Assembly (NCBI RefSeq): GCF_021390195.1
Contig: NZ_CP090003.1
Span: 2,406,001-2,470,000, forward strand
Direction of reading: 5' to 3'
Length of the DNA stretch: 64,000 bases
Origin: Flagellimonas sp. CMM7
GTDB taxonomy: Bacteria > Bacteroidota > Bacteroidia > Flavobacteriales > Flavobacteriaceae
The position numbers and the translations under genes were made by a program. Below are positions 44,811-53,673 of the stretch, piece by piece (the first letter of the stretch is position 1; each line of letters opens with the position of its first letter). The notes below the pieces were generated by a model. That model was given only the letters and a program-made list of their open reading frames with translations, ran no database searches and was not told where the DNA came from.

Positions 44811-45533
44811 TTATTTCCCGTTTAGATCAGAGGTATCTTGGTAATATTTGTCGTACGATTTATAATATTCCTCCAAGGTCATGTTATGGGATTCAAAATG
44901 CTTGTAGGTATTGGTAATCTTTTGAATGTGGTCAATTCTAAACACCCTAAAAGCTTTCCTGAGTCTGCAGTATGCAATAAGCAACCATTTTTCTTGTGAA
45001 CTGTATAGGGCAAAGGGCTCTATGTTTCTATTGGTAGATTGTTGATTCAGGGACAAGTAATCAATATTCAAGACCTCAAAATTGGTCAAGGCAGATTGGA
45101 TACGCATAAGATAATTACTTGTTTTTTGGTTCAAATAGTTGTCAGCAAAATAGATGCGCTCTTTGAGCAGGCTTGCCTTATCTTTTTGAGGACCTTTTAG
45201 CAGTGCCTTTATTTTTAAGATAGCTTCGGAATAATACTGTACAAAAGAGGCATCCTTGTTTTTTAATATCAATTGCTCAGCGGTTATCAATGCATTGGCC
45301 TCATCTTCCGTGAACATTACTGGAGGTAATTGATAACCCTCCATCATGGAATATCCCTTTCCCTCTTCCGTGACTATGGGAACCCCAGATTTTTCCAAGG
45401 TACGAATGTCTCTGTAAATGGTCCTTATGCTAACCTTATGCTTGTCTGCAAGCATTTTTGCCGTTACGATCCTTGAGGATTGTAATTGGGTGAGAATAGC
45501 CGTAAGTCTAGAAAGTCTTGGTTTTTCTTCCAT
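44811..45533 (-). CDS. YafY-type HTH/WYL-domain transcriptional regulator
   Basis: A 240-residue regulator. The N-terminal winged helix reads LTAILTQLQSSRIVTAKMLA, then DKHKVSIRTIYRDIRTLEKS, followed by EGKGYSMMEGYQLPPVMF. The WYL domain is in the second half (NIEPFALYSSQEKWLLIAYC with CRLRKAFRVFRIDHI), where ligand binding is expected. It probably controls nearby genes or itself; an inverted repeat CAGGGCC...GGCCCTG lies 50-87 bases upstream. Relatives are often paired with GyrI-like genes, and one lies beyond block 4. Confidence 0.92.
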   Translation of the reverse strand: MEEKPRLSRLTAILTQLQSSRIVTAKMLADKHKVSIRTIYRDIRTLEKSGVPIVTEEGKGYSMMEGYQLPPVMFTEDEANALITAEQLILKNKDASFVQYYSEAILKIKALLKGPQKDKASLLKERIYFADNYLNQKTSNYLMRIQSALTNFEVLNIDYLSLNQQSTNRNIEPFALYSSQEKWLLIAYCRLRKAFRVFRIDHIQKITNTYKHFESHNMTLEEYYKSYDKYYQDTSDLNGK

Positions 45534-45582
45534 ACAGAACTATAGTGTTTATTTAGATATTTTTAAATTTGATGCTTCTGAT

Positions 45583-45620
45583 CAGGGCCGTATAAATCTA
45601 ACAATTTTGAATTGGCCCTG
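45583..45620. promoter_or_regulatory. Inverted repeat upstream of the WYL regulator
   Basis: CAGGGCC (45583-45589) and GGCCCTG (45614-45620) are perfect 7-base inverted arms with 24 bases between them, GC-rich in an AT-rich gap. It may be an operator for the WYL protein. Confidence 0.4.
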
Positions 45621-45650
45621 CTGTTGATAACGACATTTGGTGAAATGTAA

Positions 45651-46526
45651 TCACCATTTAAAATCACTTATTTTTTTATCATTAAAAAGAACTTTAATGG
45701 TATCATTGTTTTCGTAAGTTATGTAATGAACGGTACTATTGCGTTGCGATAATTTTTTATGATCCAAAGATTTAGATGGAGAACCTTGGGGCTTAAGACT
45801 CGAAAATGTCATGCCTTCTTCTTTGGGAAATTTTATATAGCTAACCTTTTTAGTTAAAAGATTGAACACATTTATTGAATAGAAATCGGTTTTAGCTAAA
45901 GTCGTGTTATAGATGATACTGGTATTATCAGATGACCAACTGATCACTGTGGATTCGGGTTTTGAAAAAGAATCTAGCGTATCCACTTTACCATTTGTAA
46001 TGTTTTCGGTAAACAAGGCATAGTTTGCCCCATCTTTTTTTATTGAAGCAATAATTTGTCCATTTGGGGATAAAATCTTTTTTGCCTCGGTGTTTTTATT
46101 GAAGATATAGATGATGGCGACTATAGACAAAACTAGTAGTGGTATGCCCCATTTTAACCAGCTTCCTTTTTTTATAACTGGAATAGCCTGGTTTTCGATT
46201 TCAACTTTTTTCAGGGGCGCGATCAATCGATATCCTTTTCTTGGAAGTGTCTCTATAAATTGGGCGTTTGCTCTTGAATCCCCAAATACTTTTCTTAGTT
46301 CTGATACGGTTTTGTCTAAAGAGTTTTCAGTGACAATAGTATTTGGCCAGGCTTTTTCAAGAAGTTCTTTTTTTGAGATTGTTTGGCCATTGGCTTTGAT
46401 AAGTTCAATCAGGACTTTTGCCACTTGATTTTGCAAATGAATTTTTTCGCTCCCATTTGTCAACTCAGAAGTAATTGGATCAAATGTCCAGTCTTTTATT
46501 TTATAGTGATACTTTTTTTTAGACAT
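45651..46526 (-). CDS. CadC/ToxR-like membrane-bound winged-helix regulator
   Basis: A 291-residue protein. A trans_reg_C winged helix occupies residues 5-105 (IHLQNQVAKVLIELIKANGQ, KELLEKAWPNTIVTENSLDK, LRKVFGDSRANAQFIETLPR and KGYRLIAP). One membrane helix follows (WGIPLLVLSIVAIIYIF, about residues 127-143). The remaining 150 residues, probably periplasmic, look like short beta-propeller strands (GQIIASIKKDGANYALF). It could sense a signal outside the membrane while bound to DNA inside. The ATG at 46526 is preferred over an upstream frame extension. It is divergent from the esterase gene. Confidence 0.88.
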   Translation of the reverse strand: MSKKKYHYKIKDWTFDPITSELTNGSEKIHLQNQVAKVLIELIKANGQTISKKELLEKAWPNTIVTENSLDKTVSELRKVFGDSRANAQFIETLPRKGYRLIAPLKKVEIENQAIPVIKKGSWLKWGIPLLVLSIVAIIYIFNKNTEAKKILSPNGQIIASIKKDGANYALFTENITNGKVDTLDSFSKPESTVISWSSDNTSIIYNTTLAKTDFYSINVFNLLTKKVSYIKFPKEEGMTFSSLKPQGSPSKSLDHKKLSQRNSTVHYITYENNDTIKVLFNDKKISDFKW

Positions 46527-46552
46527 TGATATAGTGAAAATGGAATACGCCT

Positions 46553-46567
46553 TTCTTGAATTCAGAA
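46553..46567. promoter_or_regulatory. Palindrome in the divergent regulator-esterase region
   Basis: TTCTTGAATTCAGAA is a near-perfect palindrome around GAATTC, 27 bases upstream of the CadC-like start. It could be an autoregulation site. Confidence 0.35.
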
Positions 46568-46603
46568 ATAATTCAGGTTCTAGCAGATTCAAATAAATAC
46601 TAT

Positions 46604-46619
46604 TGCCATATTATTGGCA
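46604..46619. promoter_or_regulatory. TGCCA-N6-TGGCA palindrome upstream of the esterase gene
   Basis: TGCCATATTATTGGCA is a perfect 5+5 base inverted repeat with a 6-base spacer, right before the esterase start codons. Its place argues for the ATGs at 46621 or later as starts and suggests an operator for the divergent regulator. Confidence 0.45.
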
Positions 46620-46626
46620 GATGTAT

Positions 46627-47760
46627 ATGCAAAAAATAAAATTTACAATGCAAAATATAAAACTAATGGCAATGATTGTTTTGTTGGGCAACATTAACGT
46701 GTTTGCCCAGTCCAAAACAGTAATGATAAATTCAGAAATTCTTGGAGAGGAAAGACAGGTTTTAGTAGGACTGCCAGATTCATATAATTATGATGCAGAT
46801 ACTTTCAAGTACCCTTTGTTGTTGCTTACAGATGGAGAGTGGCATTTTGATATGGTTTTAAGAGCCACAAAGCTGTTGTATCAAAATGGATTTCCAAAAA
46901 TTATTGTCGCAGCCATAGTGAACACCAATAGAGGTAGGGATTTAACACCTACCAACACCGAGGAAATTCATGAAAGCGGGGGTGCGCTTAAGTTTCATAG
47001 GTTTATAAGCGAGGAATTATTGAAGAATTTGGAAGAGAATTATAGAATATCCAATCACAGAACGTTGATGGGGCATTCCCTAGGCGGGTTATTTGCAGCA
47101 TATTCCTTAACTCAGGATATAAATGTTTTTGATGCAATAATTGCTGTGACACCTACCATACGATGGGATGATTTTGAGATTTTACAGGATTTTACACCGG
47201 ACTTCACTGATAAACTGATTCAATCCAATAAAACGTTCTTTATGGGTATTGGAGATGAGGTGGGGCCAGAAAGAGATGGAGTATTACGATTAAAAGAGCT
47301 ATTCGAAACTGCGCATGTTTCTAGGTTTACATACAAAGAATATCCAGACGAATCTCATGTTACCGTTCCTTGGAAGGCTTATTTTGATGGGATAAAAACC
47401 GTTTTCAACCCTTTTCTTTTGCCTGAGGAATATAACAAAGAAGATTTTTCAAAAACCATGGCATATTATCAAAATGTGGGAAGTTCTTTTGATTATGATC
47501 AAAGAGTGCCACAGCGTATTTTGTTCAATAGGGGATATGGTGCCTTGGAGAGTGACATCATAACTGAAGCAAAAGAAATATTTGAATATTACAAACATGC
47601 TTACCCAAATGTTCCTATTCCTTATACCGTCTTAGGAGATATTAATTTTGACCTAAAGCAATATAAAATTTCAAAGGAAAATTATGATATGGCACACCAG
47701 CTTTATCCTTCGGATTATCTAAAGGAACGAATTAAAACTCTTGAAGAAATTTTGAATTAA
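46627..47760 (+). CDS. Secreted alpha/beta-hydrolase esterase (Esterase D/IroE-like) with TPR-like tail
   Basis: A 377-residue exported enzyme. The signal peptide ends NINVFAQ. The esterase domain shows YPLLLLTDGEWHFDMV, the nucleophile elbow LMGHSLGGLFAAYSL (Ser) and a late His in YPDESHVTVPW, as in Esterase D/ferri-enterochelin esterases. The last 90 residues (AKEIFEYYKHAYPNVPIPYT, YKISKENYDMAHQLYPSDY) look like one or two TPR repeats. ATGs at 46621, 46627 and 46648 all give a usable signal peptide. It is divergent from the CadC-like regulator and overlaps the convergent GT2 gene by 4 bases. Confidence 0.88.
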   Translation: MQKIKFTMQNIKLMAMIVLLGNINVFAQSKTVMINSEILGEERQVLVGLPDSYNYDADTFKYPLLLLTDGEWHFDMVLRATKLLYQNGFPKIIVAAIVNTNRGRDLTPTNTEEIHESGGALKFHRFISEELLKNLEENYRISNHRTLMGHSLGGLFAAYSLTQDINVFDAIIAVTPTIRWDDFEILQDFTPDFTDKLIQSNKTFFMGIGDEVGPERDGVLRLKELFETAHVSRFTYKEYPDESHVTVPWKAYFDGIKTVFNPFLLPEEYNKEDFSKTMAYYQNVGSSFDYDQRVPQRILFNRGYGALESDIITEAKEIFEYYKHAYPNVPIPYTVLGDINFDLKQYKISKENYDMAHQLYPSDYLKERIKTLEEILN

Positions 47761-49241
47761 GCCTTAGCAGTAAGCGATTTAAAGAAGACAAAACCAAATC
47801 CTAAAAACAACATTAAATGAAAAGGAAAAAGTCCGTAATCATTTAAAGGAACCGCACTGTACATCCCAAATAGGAAATAGACCATCAAGGCAAATTCCAA
47901 GATCATATTTGGAGATAATTTTTTGGCTAAGTATTTGTTGCCTTTCCAGCTATCTGTTAAATTGTTGATGTTGAACTTTGGTGTGCGTACAAACTCACTT
48001 CGCTTGCCCATATGGCCTTCCAATACTGCAACCGTGTTGTGTAAAGAGAAACCTAATGCCACAGAGAAAAAGGTGAAGAACAGTTTTATGTAATCTATAA
48101 AATTATCAAAACCGCTACCTTGAATACTTTTATAGGTGAACCAGTAGCAGATGAACAGAATAATGGTACTTACTATAAAGAAACTGGTTACTTCAAAAAT
48201 CCAGCCTAAGTGACCATAGCTGTTTTTAATGTACAGCATGGGGATGCTCAATAGTGCCACTATAAAAACACAAAGGAACATAGAGCTGTTGAGCAAATGC
48301 ATAACACCATGGAACTTTGTTTTAAATGGAATATTTTTCGCCGTGATAACGCTCCAAACCGTTTTCCTAAAGTTTTCAGCTCCACCTTTGTTCCAACGGA
48401 ATTGTTGTGAACGTGCAGCACTGATAACAACGGGAAGCTCTGCGGGAGTCTCTACATCTTCCAAGTATTTGAACTTCCAATTTTTTAGTTGGGCACGATA
48501 GCTTAAATCCAAGTCTTCGGTCAAAGTGTCTCCTTCCCAGTTACCTGCATCAAAAATGCACTCTTTTCTCCAAATTCCGGCTGTACCGTTAAAATTGATA
48601 AAATGCCCTTTGGAATTTCTTCCTACTTGTTCCAAGGTAAAGTGCGCATCCAAAGCAAAAGCTTGAATTCTTGTTAGTGTGGAATAATCTCTGTTGATGT
48701 GTCCCCACCTTGTTTGGACAACACCTATCTCTTCATCCTTAAAATAAGGAACAGTCTTTTTTAACCAATCACTTTCAGGAAGAAAATCAGCATCAAAAAT
48801 GGCTATAAATTCTCCTTTTGCAATTTCTAAACCTTCTTTAAGTGCACCTGCCTTAAAACCTTGTCGGTTTTCTCTGCGAATGTGCGTTATGTCCAAACCG
48901 GTTTTTTGAAGGTCTTTTACTCTTTGGGCTGTTTCAATTACGGTATCGTCTGTAGAATCATCCAAAACCTGGATTTCCAGCTTACTTTTTGGGTATTCAA
49001 TTTTAGATATGTTTTCCAACAAGCGCTCCATAACGTATTCCTCATTATAAATGGGGAGTTGTATGGTGACCAATGGAATTTCTTTGGGATCTAAAAGATT
49101 GAATTTTGGAGCTTCTTCGTTTCTTCTTTTGTTGCCTAAATAGTTGACCAAAAGATTTAATTGCGCCAAGCTATAACAGAAAATTAAAACTAAGGCCGTA
49201 CTATAAATAGCGATGATAATAAAAGCGATCGTAAGTCCCAT
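47757..49241 (-). CDS. Membrane GT2 glycosyltransferase (cellulose-synthase-like)
   Basis: A 494-residue enzyme with an N-terminal helix, a GT2 domain and about four C-terminal helices. GT2 motifs are PLVTIQLPIYNEEYVMERLL, VLDDSTDDT (DxD-like), AIFDADFLPE, LTEDLDLSYRAQ and QQFRWNKGGAENFRKTVW (Q/RxxRW). It is a processive-type beta-glycosyltransferase of the CESA/mannan synthase-like group. Substrate is not known. It is the last gene of a minus-strand operon that begins with the FAD oxidoreductase at 53436; a second GT2 lies 3 bases upstream. Confidence 0.93.
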   Translation of the reverse strand: MGLTIAFIIIAIYSTALVLIFCYSLAQLNLLVNYLGNKRRNEEAPKFNLLDPKEIPLVTIQLPIYNEEYVMERLLENISKIEYPKSKLEIQVLDDSTDDTVIETAQRVKDLQKTGLDITHIRRENRQGFKAGALKEGLEIAKGEFIAIFDADFLPESDWLKKTVPYFKDEEIGVVQTRWGHINRDYSTLTRIQAFALDAHFTLEQVGRNSKGHFINFNGTAGIWRKECIFDAGNWEGDTLTEDLDLSYRAQLKNWKFKYLEDVETPAELPVVISAARSQQFRWNKGGAENFRKTVWSVITAKNIPFKTKFHGVMHLLNSSMFLCVFIVALLSIPMLYIKNSYGHLGWIFEVTSFFIVSTIILFICYWFTYKSIQGSGFDNFIDYIKLFFTFFSVALGFSLHNTVAVLEGHMGKRSEFVRTPKFNINNLTDSWKGNKYLAKKLSPNMILEFALMVYFLFGMYSAVPLNDYGLFPFHLMLFLGFGFVFFKSLTAKA

Positions 49242-49244
49242 ATA

Positions 49245-49934
49245 TTATTTTATACTGTATTTAAAAATCCAACCTAGAATTTTTATGCCTGCAAATATAG
49301 CACCTTTTACGGTTCCTGAAACTTTTGAGACACCTATTCTCTTTTTATAACGTACTGGTACTTCGGTATATGCTAGTTTTTTGCGTAAAGCTTTCAACTG
49401 CATCTCTACAGTCCAGCCATACGTTTTGTCCTGCATTTCCAATTCTTTGAGCTTATCGTATTTAATGGCCCTAAAAGGCCCTAAATCTGTAAATTTTGCC
49501 CTAAAAAACAAACGCATTAAAAAAGTAGCTAATTCGTTACCAAAGATTTGAGGAAAAGTCATTGATCCCGCTTCGCGTAGTTCTTTTTTTCGTGCACCTA
49601 TGACAAAATCCATGTTCTGGTTTAAGATTGGGGCCACTATTTTATCCAGTTCTTCTGGATAGTCTGAATAGTCTCCGTCAATAAATACGATAATATCCGG
49701 GGCTTTGGATTGTTTGTCGATGTAATCCATTCCTTTTAGACAGGCAAAACCATAGCCACGTTGGCTTTCTGTCAATACTGTAGCACCCGCTTTCTGTGCA
49801 TTTTCAACAGTATCGTCCGTTGATCCATTGTTGACCACAATAACTTCTGAAACTGATTTTGGCAATTCTGAAACTACCTTGCCGATAGAATCTCCCTCGT
49901 TTACTGCGGGAATTATGACTTTAATATCTGCCAT
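49245..49934 (-). CDS. Soluble GT2 glycosyltransferase (DPM1/DolP-sugar synthase-like)
   Basis: A 229-residue GT-A enzyme. VIIPAVNEGDSIGKVVSELP, VIVVNNGSTDDTVENAQKAG and IIVFIDGDYSDYPEELDKIV (DGD) are the nucleotide-sugar motifs. ELATFLMRLFFRAKFTDLGP and RYKKRIGVSKVSG fit dolichyl/undecaprenyl-phosphate sugar synthases, without the C-terminal membrane domain. It may make the lipid-linked sugar used by a GT-C enzyme such as the one at 41631 (inference). It abuts the MORN gene (1 base apart). Confidence 0.92.
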   Translation of the reverse strand: MADIKVIIPAVNEGDSIGKVVSELPKSVSEVIVVNNGSTDDTVENAQKAGATVLTESQRGYGFACLKGMDYIDKQSKAPDIIVFIDGDYSDYPEELDKIVAPILNQNMDFVIGARKKELREAGSMTFPQIFGNELATFLMRLFFRAKFTDLGPFRAIKYDKLKELEMQDKTYGWTVEMQLKALRKKLAYTEVPVRYKKRIGVSKVSGTVKGAIFAGIKILGWIFKYSIK

Positions 49935-50417
49935 TTACTTTAAATCGGATAGGTTGTTTTCTTTCTTAAAACTTCTGAAGTCATACCATTCCTTTACTTT
50001 TTTTCCATTGTTATATTTTTGAGCAGAAGTCAGTTTTTCATTTTTATATTTAAGACAGTATCCATTTTTCACGCCTTTTTGAAGTTGGCACTTGTGATTT
50101 ACTTTTCCTTTTTCATCATAAAATAACCACCATTTAACCATTTTGCCTTTGGCATAATGTCCCTCCATCTCTAAAGTGCCGTTTTTAGTATAAAAATACC
50201 AATACCCAATACGCTGATCGTTTCGGAAATGTCCTTGCTCCATAAGATTCCCATTGGGAAAGTAAAATTTCCAGAAATCCTCTCGAGAATCACCGTTTTT
50301 CCAACCTTGGGCCTTAACCTGTCCATTTGCATGAAACTCTCTGTGATACTCTTTTTTAAATATATCTGTTGAATTAATACTAAAAAGTATCAAACCGGCT
50401 ATAAGAAATCTTAGCAT
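49935..50417 (-). CDS. MORN-repeat (YwqK-like) exported protein
   Basis: A 160-residue protein with an N-terminal signal-like helix (MLRFLIAGLILFSINS) and at least five MORN/YwqK repeats of the form hhxNGxhxxxGxhxxxxxxGxWxxY (FHANGQVKAQGWKNGD, FPNGNLMEQGHFRND, TKNGTLEMEGHYAKG). The family's label as an antitoxin is not supported by any toxin here. It is more likely an envelope-located scaffold. It lies between the NapH-like gene and the GT2 gene in one operon. Confidence 0.85.
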   Translation of the reverse strand: MLRFLIAGLILFSINSTDIFKKEYHREFHANGQVKAQGWKNGDSREDFWKFYFPNGNLMEQGHFRNDQRIGYWYFYTKNGTLEMEGHYAKGKMVKWWLFYDEKGKVNHKCQLQKGVKNGYCLKYKNEKLTSAQKYNNGKKVKEWYDFRSFKKENNLSDLK

Positions 50418-50418
50418 C

Positions 50419-52023
50419 TTACTTTTTGTTCACCAATGTCATTAAATCCACATCATTGCCCAACAATACTTGGTTGCTGTCTATACGACCTTGCAGAGGC
50501 CCGTTCTCCAATTTTAAAACACCTCTTGGACATACAGCAGAACAAATACCGCAACCAACGCAGCTGGAACGAACAATGTTCTCTCCTTTTTGGGCATATG
50601 CACGAACATCAATACCCATTTCACAGTACGTAGAGCAGTTACCGCATGAAATGCATTGTCCACCATTGGTAGTAATTCTAAATTTTGAGAACAAACGTTG
50701 TTGAAAACCTAAAATAGCTGCCATTGGACAACCAAAACGACACCAAACACGGTTCCCGAAAATAGGATAGAAACCTGTGCCTATCACACCTGAGAAAATA
50801 CTTCCTATTAAAAAGGAATATGATTTACGTAGTGTCTCTGATTTGAACAGGAAGACTTGGCCTTCACCACTAAAAAAATGAAAACCAATTAGAGCAAGAA
50901 TAATGACCAAATAACCAACAGCTCCATATTTTGCATCTTTTTGAAATTGTTCTCTTTTGAAAATCATTACCAAAGCAAAAACAGAGGTCAATAGAACGCC
51001 AACGCCAATTAAGAAAGTACTCTTTGTCAACCAATATTTGCTGGTATCATTGCCCAAATAAGAATAAATGACCGCAGTGGTCATTAAGGTTACAAAAACC
51101 ACTACACTATGCACTACCCATCGCTCAATTTTCCAAGCTTTTACGGTTTTATCACTTAATTGTCGGAAAGAGTCTCCGGCAGTCTCAGCTAGACCACCAC
51201 AACCACAAACCCATGAACAGTACCAACGTTTTCCAAATTTGTAGGTTAAAATTGGACTGATTACAAAAATAGAAAGCACCCCAAAGATTAAAAGTCCAAA
51301 TCCAATATCACCTGAGCTTAAAAAACCTTTAATGCGATATCCTTCAAAGTTGTAATAATTTAAAGGCCACATATTTTTAAGATCATAATACGGCAGACTA
51401 CCACCATTAAGGACCGAACTTCCGTTCAACCTAGCCATCAATTCAGGAATAATAAAAGCAAAGGCAGTTTGAAAAAACATGACACTCATGGTGCGAATAC
51501 GCTCATAACGGTTATGACGATATTTCCATATAAATTTTATCCCAAAAGCAAGTATTGCCACCGTGTAAAGTGTTCCATAGACAAACCATTGACTGGCCGG
51601 GTTACCGCTTAACGCTCTACTTAAGGGATCAAACAAGCCAATAACTCCTGTATTGTCTCCTTTTTGAACAAGGCCCAAGTACTCTGGGTAGAAATAAAGA
51701 ATGATATAAAATGAGGTCAAGGAAATACCGGCAATCCATCCCCAAAAACCTTTGCTTGAAATTGATTTGAACCAAACACCATCATTCTTAATTCCAGGTT
51801 CTTTTTTGGAATACATATCCCAAGAAAACCAAATAGTTCCAGTAGTTATTGCGGCTAAAGAAATACTTAACCAAAGTGCCTTATTTGGAAAATCAACGTT
51901 AAAAGCAGCCAACAAGATAATTGCCAAACCTGATAAGCCGATAAGGGTCGCTATTTTTTGGTTTCTGCTTAGTTCTTTAGGGGGTTGACCTGTTAAGGCC
52001 ATGCTTCTGTCGTAAGTGCTCAT
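50419..52023 (-). CDS. NapH-like polytopic 4Fe-4S protein
   Basis: A 534-residue membrane protein with about ten helices. It has the NapH/RdxA-type cysteine pairs WYCSWVCGCGGLAE and VWCRFGCPMAAI, followed by two C-terminal 4Fe-4S clusters: CISCGNCSTYCEMGIDV and CVGCGICSAVCPRGVLKL. Such proteins pass electrons from quinol or a reductase across the membrane. A flavoprotein lies 63 bases upstream and may be the electron source. No nitrate or copper oxidase gene is in sight, so the final acceptor is unknown. Confidence 0.92.
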   Translation of the reverse strand: MSTYDRSMALTGQPPKELSRNQKIATLIGLSGLAIILLAAFNVDFPNKALWLSISLAAITTGTIWFSWDMYSKKEPGIKNDGVWFKSISSKGFWGWIAGISLTSFYIILYFYPEYLGLVQKGDNTGVIGLFDPLSRALSGNPASQWFVYGTLYTVAILAFGIKFIWKYRHNRYERIRTMSVMFFQTAFAFIIPELMARLNGSSVLNGGSLPYYDLKNMWPLNYYNFEGYRIKGFLSSGDIGFGLLIFGVLSIFVISPILTYKFGKRWYCSWVCGCGGLAETAGDSFRQLSDKTVKAWKIERWVVHSVVVFVTLMTTAVIYSYLGNDTSKYWLTKSTFLIGVGVLLTSVFALVMIFKREQFQKDAKYGAVGYLVIILALIGFHFFSGEGQVFLFKSETLRKSYSFLIGSIFSGVIGTGFYPIFGNRVWCRFGCPMAAILGFQQRLFSKFRITTNGGQCISCGNCSTYCEMGIDVRAYAQKGENIVRSSCVGCGICSAVCPRGVLKLENGPLQGRIDSNQVLLGNDVDLMTLVNKK

Positions 52024-52086
52024 GTTTTCTTATTCAAAGTTGAATGGTAAATAGTTGTTTTAGATTTATATTGATGGTAACAACCA

Positions 52087-53436
52087 CTATCCAATTGCAA
52101 ATATTCTTTTTAAACTCTTCTTTTTTGTTTTGATGGATTTTCCAAAATCAGCATTGTATTTGGAAACGATCTCCGTTTCGTAATTTTTATAGAACTCTGG
52201 ATCAAAATTGGCATCTATAAGATGTTCCATAACATAATCAACATCTTTTTCTTGGGTTAACCACCTGTCAAAAACTTCATGCCGCATGCGAATGCCAAAG
52301 GTGTTGATTCCCAAAAACTGATTGTTTTCCTTGTTGAAGGAAATGGTAATACATACTTTCTCTTCAGAATGTCTCCAATGAAAGTGCTCTTCATATTCTT
52401 TCATTCCTCTTTCGGAAAATACCCAGCCATAGGTTTGGTATTCAATATCCAAGAATTTGGCTGAGTTGAACCAATGACCCGGTTTGTATTCTATTTGGTT
52501 GCCACAAATGGTTTGCGCAACCGTTTCACCCATCATTCTTCCCGTATACCAGACAGCTTCAATGGGTCTTCTATTTCCAATGGCTTCATGCTGCTCTGCA
52601 CAATCGCCAATGGCATAAATATCTTTGATGTTTGTTTCTAAAAATCGGTTTACCTTAACACCGCGCCCAACTTCAATTCCAGAATCTTTTAGAAAATCAA
52701 TATTGGGAGCAACACCTGCTGTGAGCCCAACCATATTGCAAGGAAGTTCTTCTCCTGTTTCTGCTATAATTACCGATTTGACCTTTCCGTTTTCATCAGC
52801 TACAATCTCCTTCAGGTTTGTTCCAAGACGCAGGTCAATATGATGTTCTAAAATGTGCTCATTTATCAATTGCGATTCTCCACTAGGAAGAACACCGTTC
52901 CAAAAGCTATTTTCTCTAACTAAAAAGGTTACCGGTATGTCTCTGCTTCTTAGCATCTCTGCGAGCTCAATACCAATTAAACCGCCGCCTACAATTACGG
53001 CTCTTTTACATACTTCTTTGTTGGGAGCATTTACTTCTAAAAGGTCTAAATCTTGCTTAGAATAGAGTCCTTGTGCACCATGCAAATCTTGACCTGGCCA
53101 TCCAAATTTATTGGGTTTGGAGCCTGTTGCGATTATTAACTTATCGTAATTGACAGCTCTAGAGCCATCAATTAACAATTGCTTTTCGTTGGGATTCACT
53201 TTGGTTACATACCCTCTTACCAATTCAATTCTATTCTTTTCCCAAAACCAATTTTCATAAGGTTGAATATGGTCAAATTTCATATGGCCCATATAAACAT
53301 ACATTAGGGCGGTCCTTGAAAAGAAATAATCTGTTTCCCCAGAAATAATAATGATTCTCTTATCTGAAAGCTTTCGGATATGTCTTGCTGCAGAAACTCC
53401 TGCAATACCATTTCCGATAATAACAATGTTCTCCAT
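52087..53436 (-). CDS. NAD(P)/FAD-dependent oxidoreductase (NirB/rubredoxin reductase-like)
   Basis: A 449-residue flavoprotein disulfide-type reductase. NIVIIGNGIAGVSAARHIRK binds FAD, VIVGGGLIGIELAEMLRSR binds NAD(P)H, and IYAIGDCAEQHEAIG closes the FAD site. No redox-active CxxxxC pair is seen, so it resembles nitrite reductase or ferredoxin/rubredoxin reductases. A 100-residue C-terminal extension follows the usual fold. It starts the minus-strand operon with the NapH-like gene and probably feeds it electrons (inference). Confidence 0.92.
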   Translation of the reverse strand: MENIVIIGNGIAGVSAARHIRKLSDKRIIIISGETDYFFSRTALMYVYMGHMKFDHIQPYENWFWEKNRIELVRGYVTKVNPNEKQLLIDGSRAVNYDKLIIATGSKPNKFGWPGQDLHGAQGLYSKQDLDLLEVNAPNKEVCKRAVIVGGGLIGIELAEMLRSRDIPVTFLVRENSFWNGVLPSGESQLINEHILEHHIDLRLGTNLKEIVADENGKVKSVIIAETGEELPCNMVGLTAGVAPNIDFLKDSGIEVGRGVKVNRFLETNIKDIYAIGDCAEQHEAIGNRRPIEAVWYTGRMMGETVAQTICGNQIEYKPGHWFNSAKFLDIEYQTYGWVFSERGMKEYEEHFHWRHSEEKVCITISFNKENNQFLGINTFGIRMRHEVFDRWLTQEKDVDYVMEHLIDANFDPEFYKNYETEIVSKYNADFGKSIKTKKKSLKRIFAIG

Positions 53437-53673
53437 GAGATTGTATTGGTTGTGGATAATGTGTCGTCCCTAAATATAGGAACTTAACACGAGGTCTTAA
53501 TTTAGAAAGAATTTAAATTCTAATGGTTGTCGTAAGGTTATTCCATAAATACGAACGCCTAAGTATTTGATTTATAATTTCTTAAATAAATCATAAAATG
53601 TTAAAAGTGCTGTATGTAAAAAAAAAAGGATGCGACAGAAGCTGCAGTTTAATCAACGAAAAAGATTTAAAAA

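Noticed and set aside
49935..50417. A toxin-antitoxin pair at the MORN/YwqK-like gene
   Set aside because: No toxin-like gene is adjacent; neighbours are a NapH-like protein and a glycosyltransferase.
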